Shown here: in pieces, positions 1-10,137 of the stretch
Layout of the letters: each line of letters starts with the position of its first letter
How positions within the stretch are numbered: position 1 is the first letter of the stretch
Source: Emiliania huxleyi CCMP1516
Taxonomy: Eukaryota > Haptophyta > Isochrysidales > Noelaerhabdaceae
DNA length: 64,000 nt
NCBI RefSeq assembly: GCF_000372725.1
Contig: NW_005200738.1
Location: forward strand, 115,435-179,434
Direction: 5' to 3'
Notes under the pieces: model-generated
Database searches by the model: none
What the model was told of the DNA's origin: nothing
The model's input: only the letters and a program-made list of their open reading frames with translations
Made by a program: the position numbers and the translations under genes

Positions 1-672
1 GTGGAGATGGGCAGCCCCCGCGCGCGCAGCATGGGCGCGAGCGCCGCCGCAAGCTCCTGCGACCGCACGAGCACCGCAAAGTCCGAGTAGCGGTACGCCG
101 GGTGCGACTTTCGCTGCGCCGCCACGTGCCGCGCGATCCACTGCGCCTCGTCGCGCGCGTCCCAAAAGCAGCGCAGCACCACGCGCGGCGCGTCGGCGGC
201 GGGCGTGTGCGGCTCGCACTCCTTTGCGAGCAGGGAGGGCGAGCGGGAGAGCAACGCCTGCGCCGCGCCGAGGGCGTGCCTACGGGGAGGGCCGGCAGGC
301 GCGTCACGCACGCGTGTGCCGCCCCCTCGGCGGCGGCTGCAAGGCGAGGGCGTGCGGGGAGCAGCGGTAGGAGGTTGTGAGTCGGATGACTCGCGCGCCG
401 TCGAACTCGGACAGGAAGCGGAGCACCTTGCGGAGCGCCGGCCGAGATCAGCCGAGATCGGCCGAGCTCAGCCGAGAGGTCGGACGGGGTGGAGATACGT
501 TGGTGCGGTCGGCGCCGCGCCAGCCGTACACCGACTGGTCGTCATCCGCAGCGACGAAGACGGCCTGCTCCGCCCCGCCGCTCCTGCCAAAGGGCGGCTG
601 CTGCTGCGGCCGTCCGGGGAGTGGCTGGCCGGTGATGCGGCGTAGCCACTCGTACTGCACGCGGGAGGTGTC
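1..672 (-). CDS. UvrD/Rep-family DNA helicase, C-terminal part (partial)
   Basis: Superfamily 1 3'-5' DNA helicase segment that continues off the left edge. Exons read downwards: 672-499, 426-356 and 279-1, with introns 427-498 (GT-AG) and 280-355 (GC-AG). The first exon opens with [12 protein letters not shown], the stretch that follows the DEYQ Walker B box in UvrD proteins, then [17 protein letters not shown] (motif III). The next exons carry [12 protein letters not shown] (motif IV, normally NYRS.P) and FAVLVRSQ. Everything N-terminal of Walker B, including the Walker A exon, is missing. The exon just upstream on this strand encodes transketolase instead. The family identity is clear; whether this is an expressed gene, a fusion or a misjoined contig is open. 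Confidence 0.85.
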
Positions 673-916
673 CTGCGGCGTGTGCGCAGGGGGGGGGGGT
701 CAGAGGCCAGGGGCCCGGGGCCAGGGCGGGCGGTGGTGCGGCGGAGGCAGGAAGGAAGCGGTGGAGGAGGGGGCTGCGAGCCGGACCCCTCGCGGCTCGT
801 GCGAGACAGAGCGGCGGTACACCCTCGCGCCTCAGGTGCGAGGAGCCGGAAGCGGCGGGCGGGGTGTGTGTGTGTGTCGTCGTGTGCCGGGGCGCGGCGC
901 TGCGTGGCGCGCTCGC

Positions 917-1684
917 CTGCCAGCCGTAAGCCTCGTAGCGCTTGCCGACGTCCTCCGAAAAGGCGAGCGAGGTGGCGCCGTCGATCTGGATCTTGTTGTC
1001 GTCGTACAGGACGATGAGCCGCCCCAGCTGCAGGTGGCCTACGAGCACCACACTCGCGCGACGCTGCGACGCTGCGGCGCGGCGGCGGCTGCTGCGGCCG
1101 CGGTGCGCGTGGTGTGTGTGTGCGCCTGCGAGGGAGCACGCCTCGGAGGAGATGCCCTCCTGCATGCAGCCGTCGCCGCAGATGACGTAGGTGAAGTTGT
1201 CGATCAGCGAGAAGCCCTCCCGGTTGAAGGTCGCCCCGAGGTGCGCCTGCGCCATTGCGAGGCCGACGCCGTTGCTGATGCCCTGGCCGAGCGGGCCGGT
1301 CGACACCTCGACTCCGGGGGTGACTCCGTTCTCGGGGTGGCCGGGGGTGATCGAGTCGAGCTGGCGGAACTGCTTCAGGTCGTCGATCGACACGCCGTAC
1401 CCCGTCAGGTGCAGCATCGAGTACAGCAGCGCGCACGCGTGACCGTTCGAGAGGACAAACCGGTCGCGGTTGATCCACTCCGGGTCGGCAGGGTCGTAGG
1501 ACATGACGCCCGACCAGAGGACGTGCGCCATCGGCGCGCAGCCCATCGGCGCGCCCGGGTGGCCCGAGTTGGCCGCCTGCACCATCTCCGCCGACAGCAC
1601 GCGCACGTAGTTGACGCAGCGCCGCTCGAGCGCCGCCTTTTGGCCGGCGCCGTTCCTGGCGTCGGCGCCGGCGGCGGTCTTCAT
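917..1684 (-). CDS. Transketolase, N-terminal (thiamine-binding) part only
   Basis: Transketolase moves two-carbon units in the Calvin and pentose phosphate cycles. Visible motifs are [51 protein letters not shown] (thiamine diphosphate region) and [13 protein letters not shown] (GDG metal/cofactor motif), then [14 protein letters not shown]. Exons are 1684-1126 and 1038-917, separated by an 87-nt GC-AG intron (1039-1125). Only about 230 of the usual 660 or so residues are present, ending at YEAYGWQ. The next downstream exon on the strand belongs to a UvrD helicase. The reading frame stays open upstream of the Met at 1684 to about 1776 ([11 protein letters not shown]...), behind an AG acceptor, so earlier exons, perhaps a plastid leader, are possible. 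Confidence 0.88.
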
Positions 1685-1990
1685 CTTTTTGGAGCGAGGG
1701 CCGAGGATCTCGGCGGCCAGGTGCGAGAGCGGCAGGTCGGAGGCGAGACCCGCGCGCGGTGGCAGGTAGCCAAAGTTGTACTGTGTGGGGCAGGCGGCGG
1801 TTACGGGTGCGCGCGGCGCTGCGGGGGAGAGGTGGCCCGCGCGCTCGGGGAGGAGGGTGGGAAAGGTGCGAGGCGTGCGCGGCGGGAGCGGGGGACGCGG
1901 TCGGCGCCTGCAGCACGCGGTCCATTGCGCTGCTACGGCAAAAAGTGGGAGCGTCGCGTGCTCGATCTCCTCGATCGCCCCGACGGTCGG

Positions 1991-2110
1991 GTTCGGAGTT
2001 TTTGCTGGGTATGGTATGGTCTCGCGAGCATACCCCCCCGCCTGCTGACAGACCCAGCCTCCCGGATAGGGGGTCTGTTCTCGCTGCTGGCCCTTCCCCT
2101 AAGGAAGGGA
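1991..2110. repeat. Degenerate copy of a short TIR repeat (MITE-like)
   Basis: The stretch starts GGTTCGGAGTTTTTGC followed by GGTATGGTATGG and contains GACAGACCCAGCCTCCCGG. Both match, in reverse orientation, the better copies at 19804-19982 and 50683-50842. Its far end is eroded. It fills the spacer between the transketolase and phosphoglycerate mutase genes. Confidence 0.6.
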
Positions 2111-2201
2111 AGGCGTTTTTACCTCCGTCCCCCAATGGAAGGAGCCGGAACCCAGATTGAACCGCGCCCCGACCATCTCCGACTCAGACAGCGGCAACTA
2201 G

Positions 2202-3434
2202 ATGTTGCTATCATCGCATGTGATCTCCGCGGCGCTCCTGCTGCCGCACAGCCCTGCGCCCGGCGCGCAGCTGTCGGTGCGGCGTCCGTCCCGGGCGGCG
2301 TCGCCTCTGCTCGCTGAGAATGCCGAGACGCACGCCACGCTGATCCTGCTGCGGCACGGCCAGTCTGTGTGGAACGAGGCAAACCTATTCACGGGCTGGG
2401 CGGACGTCGGTCTGACGACGCTGGGGAAGAACGAGGCCGCGCAGGGTGCCACCGCGCTGTGGAGGGAGGGGCACACCATCGACGTCGCATACACATCGCT
2501 CCTCAAGCGCGCGCAGCAGACGCTCGAGATCGTGCTCAAGATCACGGGGCAGGAGGACGTGACGGTGCACCGCAACTGGCGGCTGAACGAGCGCATGTAC
2601 GGCGGACTGACCGGTCTCAACAAGAAGGAGACGGTCGCCAAGTACGGCGACGACCAGGTCAAGCAGTGGCGCCGATCGTACTCGCTCCCGCCGCCGCCGA
2701 TCGACACCGACTCAGAGTGCGCCGGGGCGCGGGAGGGGCGGCCGGGCGGGGAGGTTGGGGGCGCCGCGCCCGGAGAGCGGGGCCAGGAGGCGAGAGGCGG
2801 CCTGGCGCGGGTCGCACCGGCCCGCGGCGCACACGGCGTCGGCCTTCCCGACCGGCTCGCCCTGGCCGCCGCCGCCGCAGGTACTGGCCGGGGAATGACA
2901 ACAAGTACGCGCACATCCCGACGGAGGAGCGCCGCGCGACGAGCGCCGGCCGCGCCGGCCGCACCCTCCGCCCCTCACCCCGGTGCGGCCTCGCCCGCCC
3001 TGCAGGAGATACCGCTCTCCGAGTGCCTCAAGGACACGGTCGAGCGGTGCCTGCCGTACTGGGAGAGCGACATCACGCCGGCCCTCAAGCGCGGCAAGAC
3101 GGTGCTGGTGGCGGCGCACGGCAACTCGATCCGCGGCATCCTCAAGTACCTCGACGGCATCTCGGACGACGAGATCACCAGCCTCGAGGTGCCGCTCCAG
3201 CCGCTGTGCGGCCGCACCGAGCCGCATACCGCCGCGTCTGTCACGCGGCTGCGTTGAGAGCAGGTGCCCACCGGCATCCCGCTCGTCTATGAGCTCGACG
3301 CGGACCTCAAGCCGCTCCAGATGAGCGGCGCCGTCGCGCCCCTCTCGGGCCGCTTCCTCGCCGACCCAGAGGCGCTGAAGAAGGCGCAGGAGGAGGTTGC
3401 AAACCAGTCCAAGCTGCGCTACGGCGTGAAGTGA
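2202..3434 (+). CDS. PGAM: Phosphoglycerate mutase, cofactor-dependent (dPGM)
   Basis: Glycolytic enzyme interconverting 3- and 2-phosphoglycerate through a phosphohistidine. The N-terminal about 45 residues ([17 protein letters not shown]...) are hydrophobic then Arg/Ser-rich and could be a targeting leader. The catalytic RHG is in [13 protein letters not shown], followed by [14 protein letters not shown] and the second active-site His in [12 protein letters not shown]. Proposed exons are 2202-2716, 2881-2935, 3006-3188 and 3264-3434, which give 307 residues in a closed frame ending ...KLRYGVK. Introns 1 and 3 are GT-AG. Intron 2 is best read with a GC donor at 2936, although the protein alignment would also allow a donor about 9 nt earlier. 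The family usually has about 250 residues; the excess is the leader. Confidence 0.92.
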
Positions 3435-3898
3435 GGCGCCGCTTCGCCCAAAGGGAAGCCAGCCGCGCAAAGCGCCGCCTTCGCCGCCCCGGCAGCGCCA
3501 GCCCGGTCGGGCGGAGGCGCGCGGAGGCGGCGGCGCGGAGGCGGTGTCAGATCGCCGCGAGGGACAGCTGCGAGATGCAACCAGCCTCTCCGCTCTCGGA
3601 CAAATCGCCTCGCCCGGCTTCCACGGCTCTCCTGCTCCACTAACTACTGAGTACATCGCGTATCTGCTCGGAACTGCATGCGTGCCGCGGCGGCGCGACT
3701 TGCTGCGTTTCTTTCTTTCTCCGGCGTTCTTTCGCTAGGGCGCTCGAAGCGAAAAGAAAACGTGGAGGGTCGCGGCGGTTATATCACGGAAAAAAAGAAT
3801 TTTTCGCCCGGCGCCTCTCCTTGTGGCGACACCCGCATCAGAGCTCAACAGCAGACTCACCCACGTCCCAGCAGACTCGCCCGCTCTTGAACATTACC
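3435..3898. other. Intergenic, PGAM to sterol reductase
   Basis: No gene seen. The right end is AT-richer (around 3778-3805, a TTATATCACGG stretch followed by an A-run) and probably holds the promoter/5' leader of the downstream sterol reductase; this is inference only. Confidence 0.4.
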
Positions 3899-6533
3899 AT
3901 GCTCGCCACTATCGGCTACGGCGTCGCCTCCTTCGTCATAGCCTTCGTCCTCGCCGCCCTGCTGGGCTCTGACGGCGGCGCGCTCTCAAAGGAATTTCCT
4001 TGGCAGTTTCGACTGGCCGCGGCGTGCCGCACGCCGGTCCTCATGCTGATCGTCGTGCCTCTCTCCTTTATCCGGGGCAAGTACACGCTGGGGAGGCGGC
4101 GGCTTCGCCGCTACCTGCGCGGGCCGGGCGGCAAGGCTGCCGCCATTCGCCATGCTGCTCACGTCGACTCGATTTCGGAGCAGCTGAGGGCATGGGACCG
4201 TGGCGGGAGGAAGCGCAAGCTGCGCACCGCACGGTCGAACTGGGCGGCCATGTCGACCAAGCTGGGCAGCAACAAGGAGGAGTGCAACCAGATCGCGCTC
4301 GGCCACATGAACGAGATTCTCGACGTGGACGAGGACGGCTTGACCCTCACCTGCGAGCCAGGTGCGTGTGTGCTGCGCAGTCGCCGCGCGCCTCGGCGAG
4401 AGCCTCCTCACGCCGGCCTCCCTCGCCGCCCGCGTAGGCGTGACGATGGGCGAGCTGACCGACGAGCTCCTCCCCCTCGGGCTGATGCTGCAGTCTCACA
4501 TCGAGATGGAGTCAATCACAATCGGCGGGCTGGCGATGGGCTTCGGTATCGAGACAAACTCGCACAAGGTCGGCCTCTTCCAGGAGTCGGTGCTCGAGTA
4601 CGAGTTTGTCGACTCGCACGGCCGCCGCCACTCGGTGACCAAGGACCAGCCCGAGCTCTTCTACGCGCTGCCGTGGTCGTACGGCACCGTCGGCTTCCTG
4701 ACTAGCCTCAAGGCGAGGCGGGGGCGAGCGGGGAGGGCGAGGGCGAGGAGAGGGCGAGGGAGAAGGGAGGCGAGGCGAGGCGAGGTGAGGGAAGGGAGGC
4801 GAGTGGAGGTGGGTGGGTGTGTGTGTGGGGGTGTGTGGGTGTGTGGGTGTGTGTGTGTGTGGGTGTGGGGGGGGGGTGGAGGGGCGGGACTCGGGTGCGA
4901 GGGACGGCGTCCCCACTCGGATGGCAGCCACGGCCGTGGAGAGCGGCTGCGGGTCTGGCTGCGCGCCCCCTCCCCGACGCCGCCTCCCCTCCCCGCCCCC
5001 ACCCCAGGTGAAGCTTCTCCGCACGCAGCCGTACGTCCGCGTCGAGTACCTCCCCACCTCGTCCGCTGGAGAGCTCACCTCGCAGCTGCAGCGGCTCGCT
5101 GCCCTCGGCGAGGGACAGGCGCCCGACTTCCTCGAGGCGACGCTGTACGACCGCGACAACGCCGTCATCCAGGCGCGCAGAGCCGAGAGCCAGCCGAGAG
5201 CCAGCCGAGAGCCAGCCCAGATGCTCCGCTCCTAGGCGGGCTACTTCGACGCGCGCCCCTCGACTGCCGCGCCGCTGAACCGCATCAACGTCTGGTACAA
5301 GCCGTTCTACTACCGGCACGTCGAGACGGCCCTCCGCTCCGGCGCCTTCCAGGAGAGAGCAGCCCCGCGGCCGCTGCCGCTGCCTCGCCTCTCCCCCAGC
5401 ACCAGGCCCCGCCCAGTCCTGACGCGCCCCGCCTCTCCTCCCTCGGCAGGAGTCGATCCCGCTCCAGCACTTTTTGCACCGCTTCACGCGGTCCATCTTT
5501 TGGGAGCTCGAGGACATGATCCCCTTCTCCAACCACCCGCTCTACCGCGCCCTCTGGGGCTGGCTCGGCCCTCCCGAGGTCTCGCTCCTCAAGCTGGCGC
5601 AGGGGCCCGTCATCCGCAGAGCCTCCGTCTACGCGCACGTCGTGCAGGCGTCTCTCCCCACCGCACAAGCCGGCAGAGATTCGAGCCCCGCGGACCCGCC
5701 GCCCGTCGCCGCCAACCCGCCCCCCCTCGGCGGCTCGCAGGAGAGCATCATGCCTCTGTGGCGCCTCCCGGAAGGCATCGCAAAGTTCGACGACTGGTTC
5801 GGCGCCTACCCGCTCCTCGTCTTCCCGGTCACCCTCTGCCCCGCCCTACCTGCACGCCTGCCCTCGCTGCACGCCTGCGGCTCTCGCCCCTCCCGCCCGC
5901 CCTCTCGCCCCTCCGCCCCGTCGACCTTCTCGAGAGCACCGCGACCCGCCCGGCTCCCAATCGTTACCCACCCCACCCCCTCCCCCGCGGCGCCCCCCTC
6001 CCTCCCCCCCTCCCTCCCGACCGCAGGTGCGCATCTTCGACCACTCGTCGGAGACGGGCGGCTCGTCCGGCCTGCTCACCCCCCGCGCGGCCGAGATCGA
6101 GCAGGGCGAGGCCTCCGGGCTGTGGGTCGACCTCGGAGCCTACGGCGTCCCGCGCGCCGTGCGCGAGGGCGCGGTCTGGGACGCAAAGGAGAACATCCGC
6201 GCGATGGAGCACTGGACGCGCGAGGTCGGAGGCTGGCAGGCGCTCTACACCGACATCTTTTGCACGCCGACCGAGCTGCGCCAGATGTTCGACTTCTCGC
6301 TCCTCGACAAGGCGCGCAAGCGGCACGACGGCGTCGACGCCTTCCCAGAGGTGTATGACAAGGTCAAGTCCGAGGCGGGCATATCGGACCTCTCCGCCGA
6401 GCTCGCCGCAGAGCGGGCCGCCGCCAAGAAGGGCACCGCCGCCGGCCGCAGGAGCCAGAGCGCCGCCACCTCCGTCAAGTCGCCCCCCCGCCGCCGCAGC
6501 CGCAGCCGCAGCCCCCGCCCCATCCGGGGCTAG
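3899..6533 (+). CDS. DHCR24: Delta24-sterol reductase (DHCR24/DWARF1 family)
   Basis: FAD-dependent oxidoreductase that reduces the sterol side-chain C24 double bond; membrane-anchored, normally ER. Seven exons: 3899-4361, 4438-4712, 5008-5172, 5236-5358, 5450-5647, 5741-5827 and 6027-6533, giving 605 residues in a closed frame. An N-terminal membrane helix (about residues 3-24) precedes the FAD-binding module with VTMGELTDELLPLG, GGLAMGFGIETNSHKVGLFQ and FYALPWSYGTVGFL. Later exons match the family closely (HRFTRSIFWELEDMIPF, WVDLGAYGVPR, DAFPEVYDK). Introns 1 and 6 have GT donors and introns 2, 3 and 5 have GC donors. The donor of intron 4 is ambiguous (GC at 5359 or a few nt earlier). Unusual: after the normal family C-terminus there is a tail of about 60 residues ending in an Arg/Ser-dipeptide stretch (RRRSRSRSPR). 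Confidence 0.95.
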
Positions 6534-6845
6534 CTGCAGGGCCGGGAGGGGCCGCGTTGGGTCTCGGGCCGAGCCGTCCACCACCCACTCTCCACCCCTA
6601 TGTTGATACGTCTGCCATGCCCCCTCCCCCTACCTCTATCGACCCAGAACCCCCATCGCGTTCGGATCACGGCGCACTATTCATTGATCGACCACTGGGG
6701 CGGGACCGCTGTGGCGTTCTGCGCTCTAAGCGTTGCGCGCCTTCTGTCCGCCCTCTCGATCCGCGCTTCCCCGCTCGCTCGGCTCACGCGGTACACGGAC
6801 GCTCGTTACTTATTTTTCATTTATTAATCAACAAATTCACACTCG
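6534..6845. other. Intergenic, convergent gene ends
   Basis: Lies between the sterol reductase stop and the stop of the minus-strand gene. It has an AT-rich patch (6805-6840, TTATTTTTCATTTATTAATC) that could serve 3'-end formation for either gene. No coding signal seen. Confidence 0.4.
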
Positions 6846-7292
6846 CTACTGTACTCCGAGTGATACTGATAGCTGATCTAGCTGCCGCGCGAGCCGCCGC
6901 TCCGCTCGGCGCCCGTGAAACTTGACCATCGCGTGGAGGGCGATGCTACCGACGGCCCCTCCGGCAGGTACCCCGATTAAGGGACTGAGCAGCGTGATGC
7001 CAATCAGGGCACCCGACCACATTGCCAGCTCCTGCGCGCGTTTGCGAACGGCTTTGTGTCTCCCGATAACCTCGCCAGGCGTGGGCGGCTCCTCGCGCAG
7101 GTTGGCGAGCGCCTCCTCTGGACGGAATGGAGTCGAGCATTCGATGAGGGCAGTCTTCACTGCATGTTTGGGCAGAACCAACGCCTGACCGTCACCAGTC
7201 AGGTAGAGCCGCTGGGCCGGCGGAGTCAGCGTTGCGCGGCGCCGCCAACGGTGAAGGAGACCGATTGCGTGCATGAGGCGCGATGAGGACAT
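6846..7292 (-). CDS. Hypothetical small membrane protein (last exon or whole gene)
   Basis: I do not recognise this gene. From the Met at 7292 the frame gives about 148 residues: a basic start (SSSRLMHAIGLLHRWRRR), a central part, and one long hydrophobic segment (from ALIGITLLSPLIGVP to about SIALHAMV) long enough to cross a membrane once or twice, then an Arg-rich tail ending SVSLGVQ. The frame is also open upstream to 7694, but that part reads less like protein and may be intron or leader. Composition is compatible with an organelle membrane protein; that is inference. Confidence 0.4.
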   Translation of the reverse strand: MSSSRLMHAIGLLHRWRRRATLTPPAQRLYLTGDGQALVLPKHAVKTALIECSTPFRPEEALANLREEPPTPGEVIGRHKAVRKRAQELAMWSGALIGITLLSPLIGVPAGGAVGSIALHAMVKFHGRRAERRLARQLDQLSVSLGVQ

Positions 7293-7782
7293 TATCGTTC
7301 CTTTTTTCAGGGTTGTGGAGCCAGCGGGTGCGTCGTTACTGATTGCGAGGGCTCGGGCAAGCGGGAAGGTCTTAGTACTGATCGCTGGCGAAGGGGACGC
7401 ACGTCTCCTTCCTTGCTGGATCTTGCACGTGTCCGCTGCTGCTGGATTCGGGACACGCTCTGTGACTGTGTGAACCCCGTCGCTCTCTCCTGTGGCCCCC
7501 ACACTGTGTAGTAGTACAGAGCGAACGAACCAGCGTAAATGTTTCAAGAGCGTCCCCGGCTTCCGCAGGCGCAGCTGCCCACGCGGCGGTTCGGGGTGCG
7601 GCACATCTCTGTCTGCCAGTTCGTACGAGAGTGTTAGAGCGCGGATAACCAGCCGTACTAGCGCCGGCAGCGCGTTGCTATAATGAATAAACAAATCATA
7701 CGGATGATACCGCCGGCCCGCTGGGTGCGCTCCTCAGCTCCCCGGCCCTGGATGTGAGGTTGATGACTGCACTCTGTCTCTG

Positions 7783-8037
7783 AGCCCTGGTCTGACAGAC
7801 TGACAGCAAACCCCGGACAGCGCCTGACAGTGCCCGACAGCCCGACAGCGCTGACAGCACTTTCTCTGACTGTCTGACAGCACGCATCTGACAGCCTGAC
7901 AGCAGAGCCTGACAGGCGAGGTGACCCGTCGCTGTCAGGCCCTAACGTGACAGCCTGACAGCTGCCTGACAGCCCGACAGCACACAGTGGCCTGACAGCA
8001 GCGCTGACAGCCTGACAGCAGCACAGACCGTACACAG
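7783..8037. repeat. TGACAGC satellite array, left copy
   Basis: About 250 bp built from an irregular 8-12 bp unit around (C)CTGACAGC, e.g. CTGACAGCCTGACAGC. Units drift between TGACAGC, CCGACAGC and TGACAGT. A second array in the same orientation lies at 9838-10137. The two enclose the TIR element at 8184-9560. Confidence 0.85.
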
Positions 8038-8447
8038 ACCCCGTAGAGCCTCTTTCTTGTGCCCCATGAGGGTATAACAAAATTACATGCAAAGACATGT
8101 GAGTGTGGTCCATGTAGTCATGGGATGGTCATGGGTCTCTCTCTCAACCCTCCGTCCCTCCCGCTCCACCTCTGCGTACCCCTCTCTAGCACCGGCATAA
8201 GTGTGGTTCTTGCCCAAAAATGCGTGTGGTTTTTGCCCATGCATTGCGTTTTTTGCATTTTTGCATCCGCATGCATTCACCTGCATTACAACTGCATTAC
8301 AATTTTGCGCGTGTTTGCATTTGGTTGCATTTGCATTTTTTGCATTTTGCGCGCGTGTTTGCATTTCGTTGCATTTGCATTTTTTGCATTTTGCGCGTGT
8401 TTGCATTTGGTTGCATTTGCATTTGCAATTTCTCAGAGCTTTGGTTC

Positions 8448-8632
8448 AGCCGACATCCGTGAAGCGCGCAGAGCCCACCGGCCGACTAAGACGAAGAAGG
8501 CTCTAACCCAGCAGCCAGCTGGGGACGTGGTCTCTGCGGAGGAGGAGGACCGCCCTGATGACGGTTGGGATTCCGCGCCTGACGACTGGGCGCCGGATGC
8601 GCTTGCGTCAGGCAACAACAAACCCCCCTTAG
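8448..8632 (+). CDS. Possible exon, acidic protein segment inside the TIR element
   Basis: An open stretch reading FGSADIREARRAHRPTKTKK then a run rich in Asp/Glu/Trp (AEEEDRPDDGWDSAPDDW). It has a protein-like, non-repetitive composition, unlike the TGCAT repeats on both sides. It may be an upstream exon of the gene ending at 9209. No family recognised. Confidence 0.3.
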
Positions 8633-8867
8633 TGATCACTGCATTCAATTGCATTCGTATGCACATACCCGCATACGTTGCATTGTAATGCATTTTTCAG
8701 TGCATAGTGATGCATGTTGCTGAGTAGGCAAGGCCAAGGACAATGGGAGGCCCTTGAGCAGTCCATCCCTTCGGCCATCTGGCTCCGGTTCCTGCCTCCT
8801 CTAATGTAGAAGTTTGCATGCATCAAGATGATACACCATTTTGTTGGCTAGGCGGGCGCAAGAGGTC

Positions 8868-9209
8868 TGTTAGCGCCCCCCCCCGCGCCCCCGGCGACCG
8901 GCACCCACCGCGAGCAGCACTTCGTCCGGTCCCTCCACCTCATCTGCTGCTGCCTCATCTGCTGCTGACTATGACCTCGCCGCCGTCGTTGCTCTTGTCC
9001 GCGCGGCCGGTGCGGCCCTTGAGCACCTCGGAGGAGAGCTCAGGTGCACCTTTGACGACTTATTTTGCACTGTCAGCTCGGCGGACAAGCACTTGACCCG
9101 CACTGATGTTCGCGCTGCGGTTGCTTACTTGCGCGTGGAGAACGAGATTGTAGTCGACCGCCACAGCAAGCACCCTGGTATGGACGTCATTATCTTTTTG
9201 GAGGATTAG
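8868..9209 (+). CDS. C-terminal exon with winged-helix-like domain, in TIR element
   Basis: The frame ending at 9209 has a Pro/Ser/Ala-rich start (TSSGPSTSSAAASSAADYDL) followed by about 75 residues that read as a compact helical domain: LAAVVALVRAAGAALEHLGG, CTFDDLFCTVSSADKHLTRT, DVRAAVAYLRVENEIVVD, and an end GMDVIIFLED. The order helix, helix, recognition-like helix, then a hydrophobic strand and the terminus ..IIFL.. resembles winged-helix tails such as the MCM3 C-terminus. That comparison is by eye and weak. The N-terminal part is not resolved. The gene may have been captured by the element. Confidence 0.45.
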
Positions 9210-9837
9210 GTGCCGACACGCTATGGAGGCCGTGTGTCAGTGAATCCATGCAACTAAATGCAGTTTCCCGCCGAATGCAAAGAATGCAGAAAAAGCATAT
9301 GCAGCTGAAATGCAGTTGCCCACCGAATGCATAATGCAAACAAATGCAAACACGCGCAAAATGCAAAAAATGCAAATGCAACCAAATGCAAACACGCGCA
9401 AAATGCAGAAAATGCAGATGCAGTCTTGAATGCACTATAATGCGTTCAAATGCCATGATATGTGCGATATGCACATAATGCAAAAATGCAAAAAATGTGC
9501 ATGGGCAAAAACCACACGCATTTTTGGGCAAGAACCACAACACACCCCTCTAGCACCGGCGGCTGTGCTACTACAAATGAAGCTACCAGCTAGCCTTCTG
9601 GGGCCCTACAGTCATATGCCTACGGCGTCTGGGTGGGGGTGGCCGCCGCCGTCTGTGCCGCCGCCGCCGCCTGTGCCTGCGCCGCCATCTGCGCTCCCCA
9701 GGCGGCCGCCGCCGCCGGCGTGATCACGCCGTGTAGGAGGGGGGGTAGCTGCGTAGCCGCCGGCGTCATCGGCGTCAGCACCCCCTTGATAGTCAGCGCC
9801 CTCTTGATAGTGTCATAAGTGTGGCTGATGTGTGTCA

Positions 9838-10137
9838 GAGCCTGACAGCACCCCAACAGCACCACCTGACAGCACCTGACAGCAACAGCCCAACGTCTAA
9901 CAGCAGCAGCAGCCTGACAGCTCTGACAGCTCCGACAGCGTCTGACAGCAACACCCGACAGCTCCGACAGCACCCGACAGCTACAGATCACCTCGCCTGT
10001 CAGACACGCACCCGACAGCACCTGACAGCACTGACAGCACCTGACAGCTGGTCCGACAGAGGCACCTGACAGTGCCTGACAGTGCCCGACAGCCTGACAG
10101 ATCACCTGACAGCACCTGACAGCCTGACAGCCAGGGC
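9838..10137. repeat. TGACAGC satellite array, right copy
   Basis: About 300 bp of CCTGACAGCA-type units, e.g. CACCTGACAGCACTGACAGC, in the same orientation as the array at 7783-8037. It is interrupted by CCAACAGC and CCGACAGC variants. Confidence 0.85.

Larger units (their letters stand above)
8184..9560. mobile_element. Terminal-inverted-repeat element with internal gene, about 1.35 kb
   Basis: Left (8201-8262) and right (9479-9540) ends are inverted copies. They share 42 identical nt starting TGTGGTTCTTGCCCAAAAA, then a run of TTTTTTGCATTTTTGCAT separated by a 2-5 nt difference. Next to the ends, TGCAT-rich simple sequence extends inwards (8240-8440; 9250-9480), also in inverted orientation. 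A 13-bp direct repeat CTCTAGCACCGGC lies just outside each end (8184-8196 and 9548-9560), resembling a target-site duplication although 4-8 nt are interposed. The interior holds a plus-strand reading frame (see 8868-9209). No transposase is recognised, so this looks non-autonomous or carries captured host sequence. Confidence 0.65.

Noticed and set aside
377-2317. Long plus-strand open frame over the transketolase and UvrD region
   Set aside because: Arg/Gly/Ala-rich composition and no motifs; it is the antisense shadow of the minus-strand transketolase and helicase exons.
8059-8688. Frame coding Cys/Ile/Phe/Leu/His repeats
   Set aside because: Most of it is translation of TGCAT simple repeats; only the acidic stretch at 8448-8632 looks like protein.
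7783-10137. CRISPR-like array
   Set aside because: TGACAGC units are irregular in spacing, too short, without unique spacers, and the DNA is eukaryotic.
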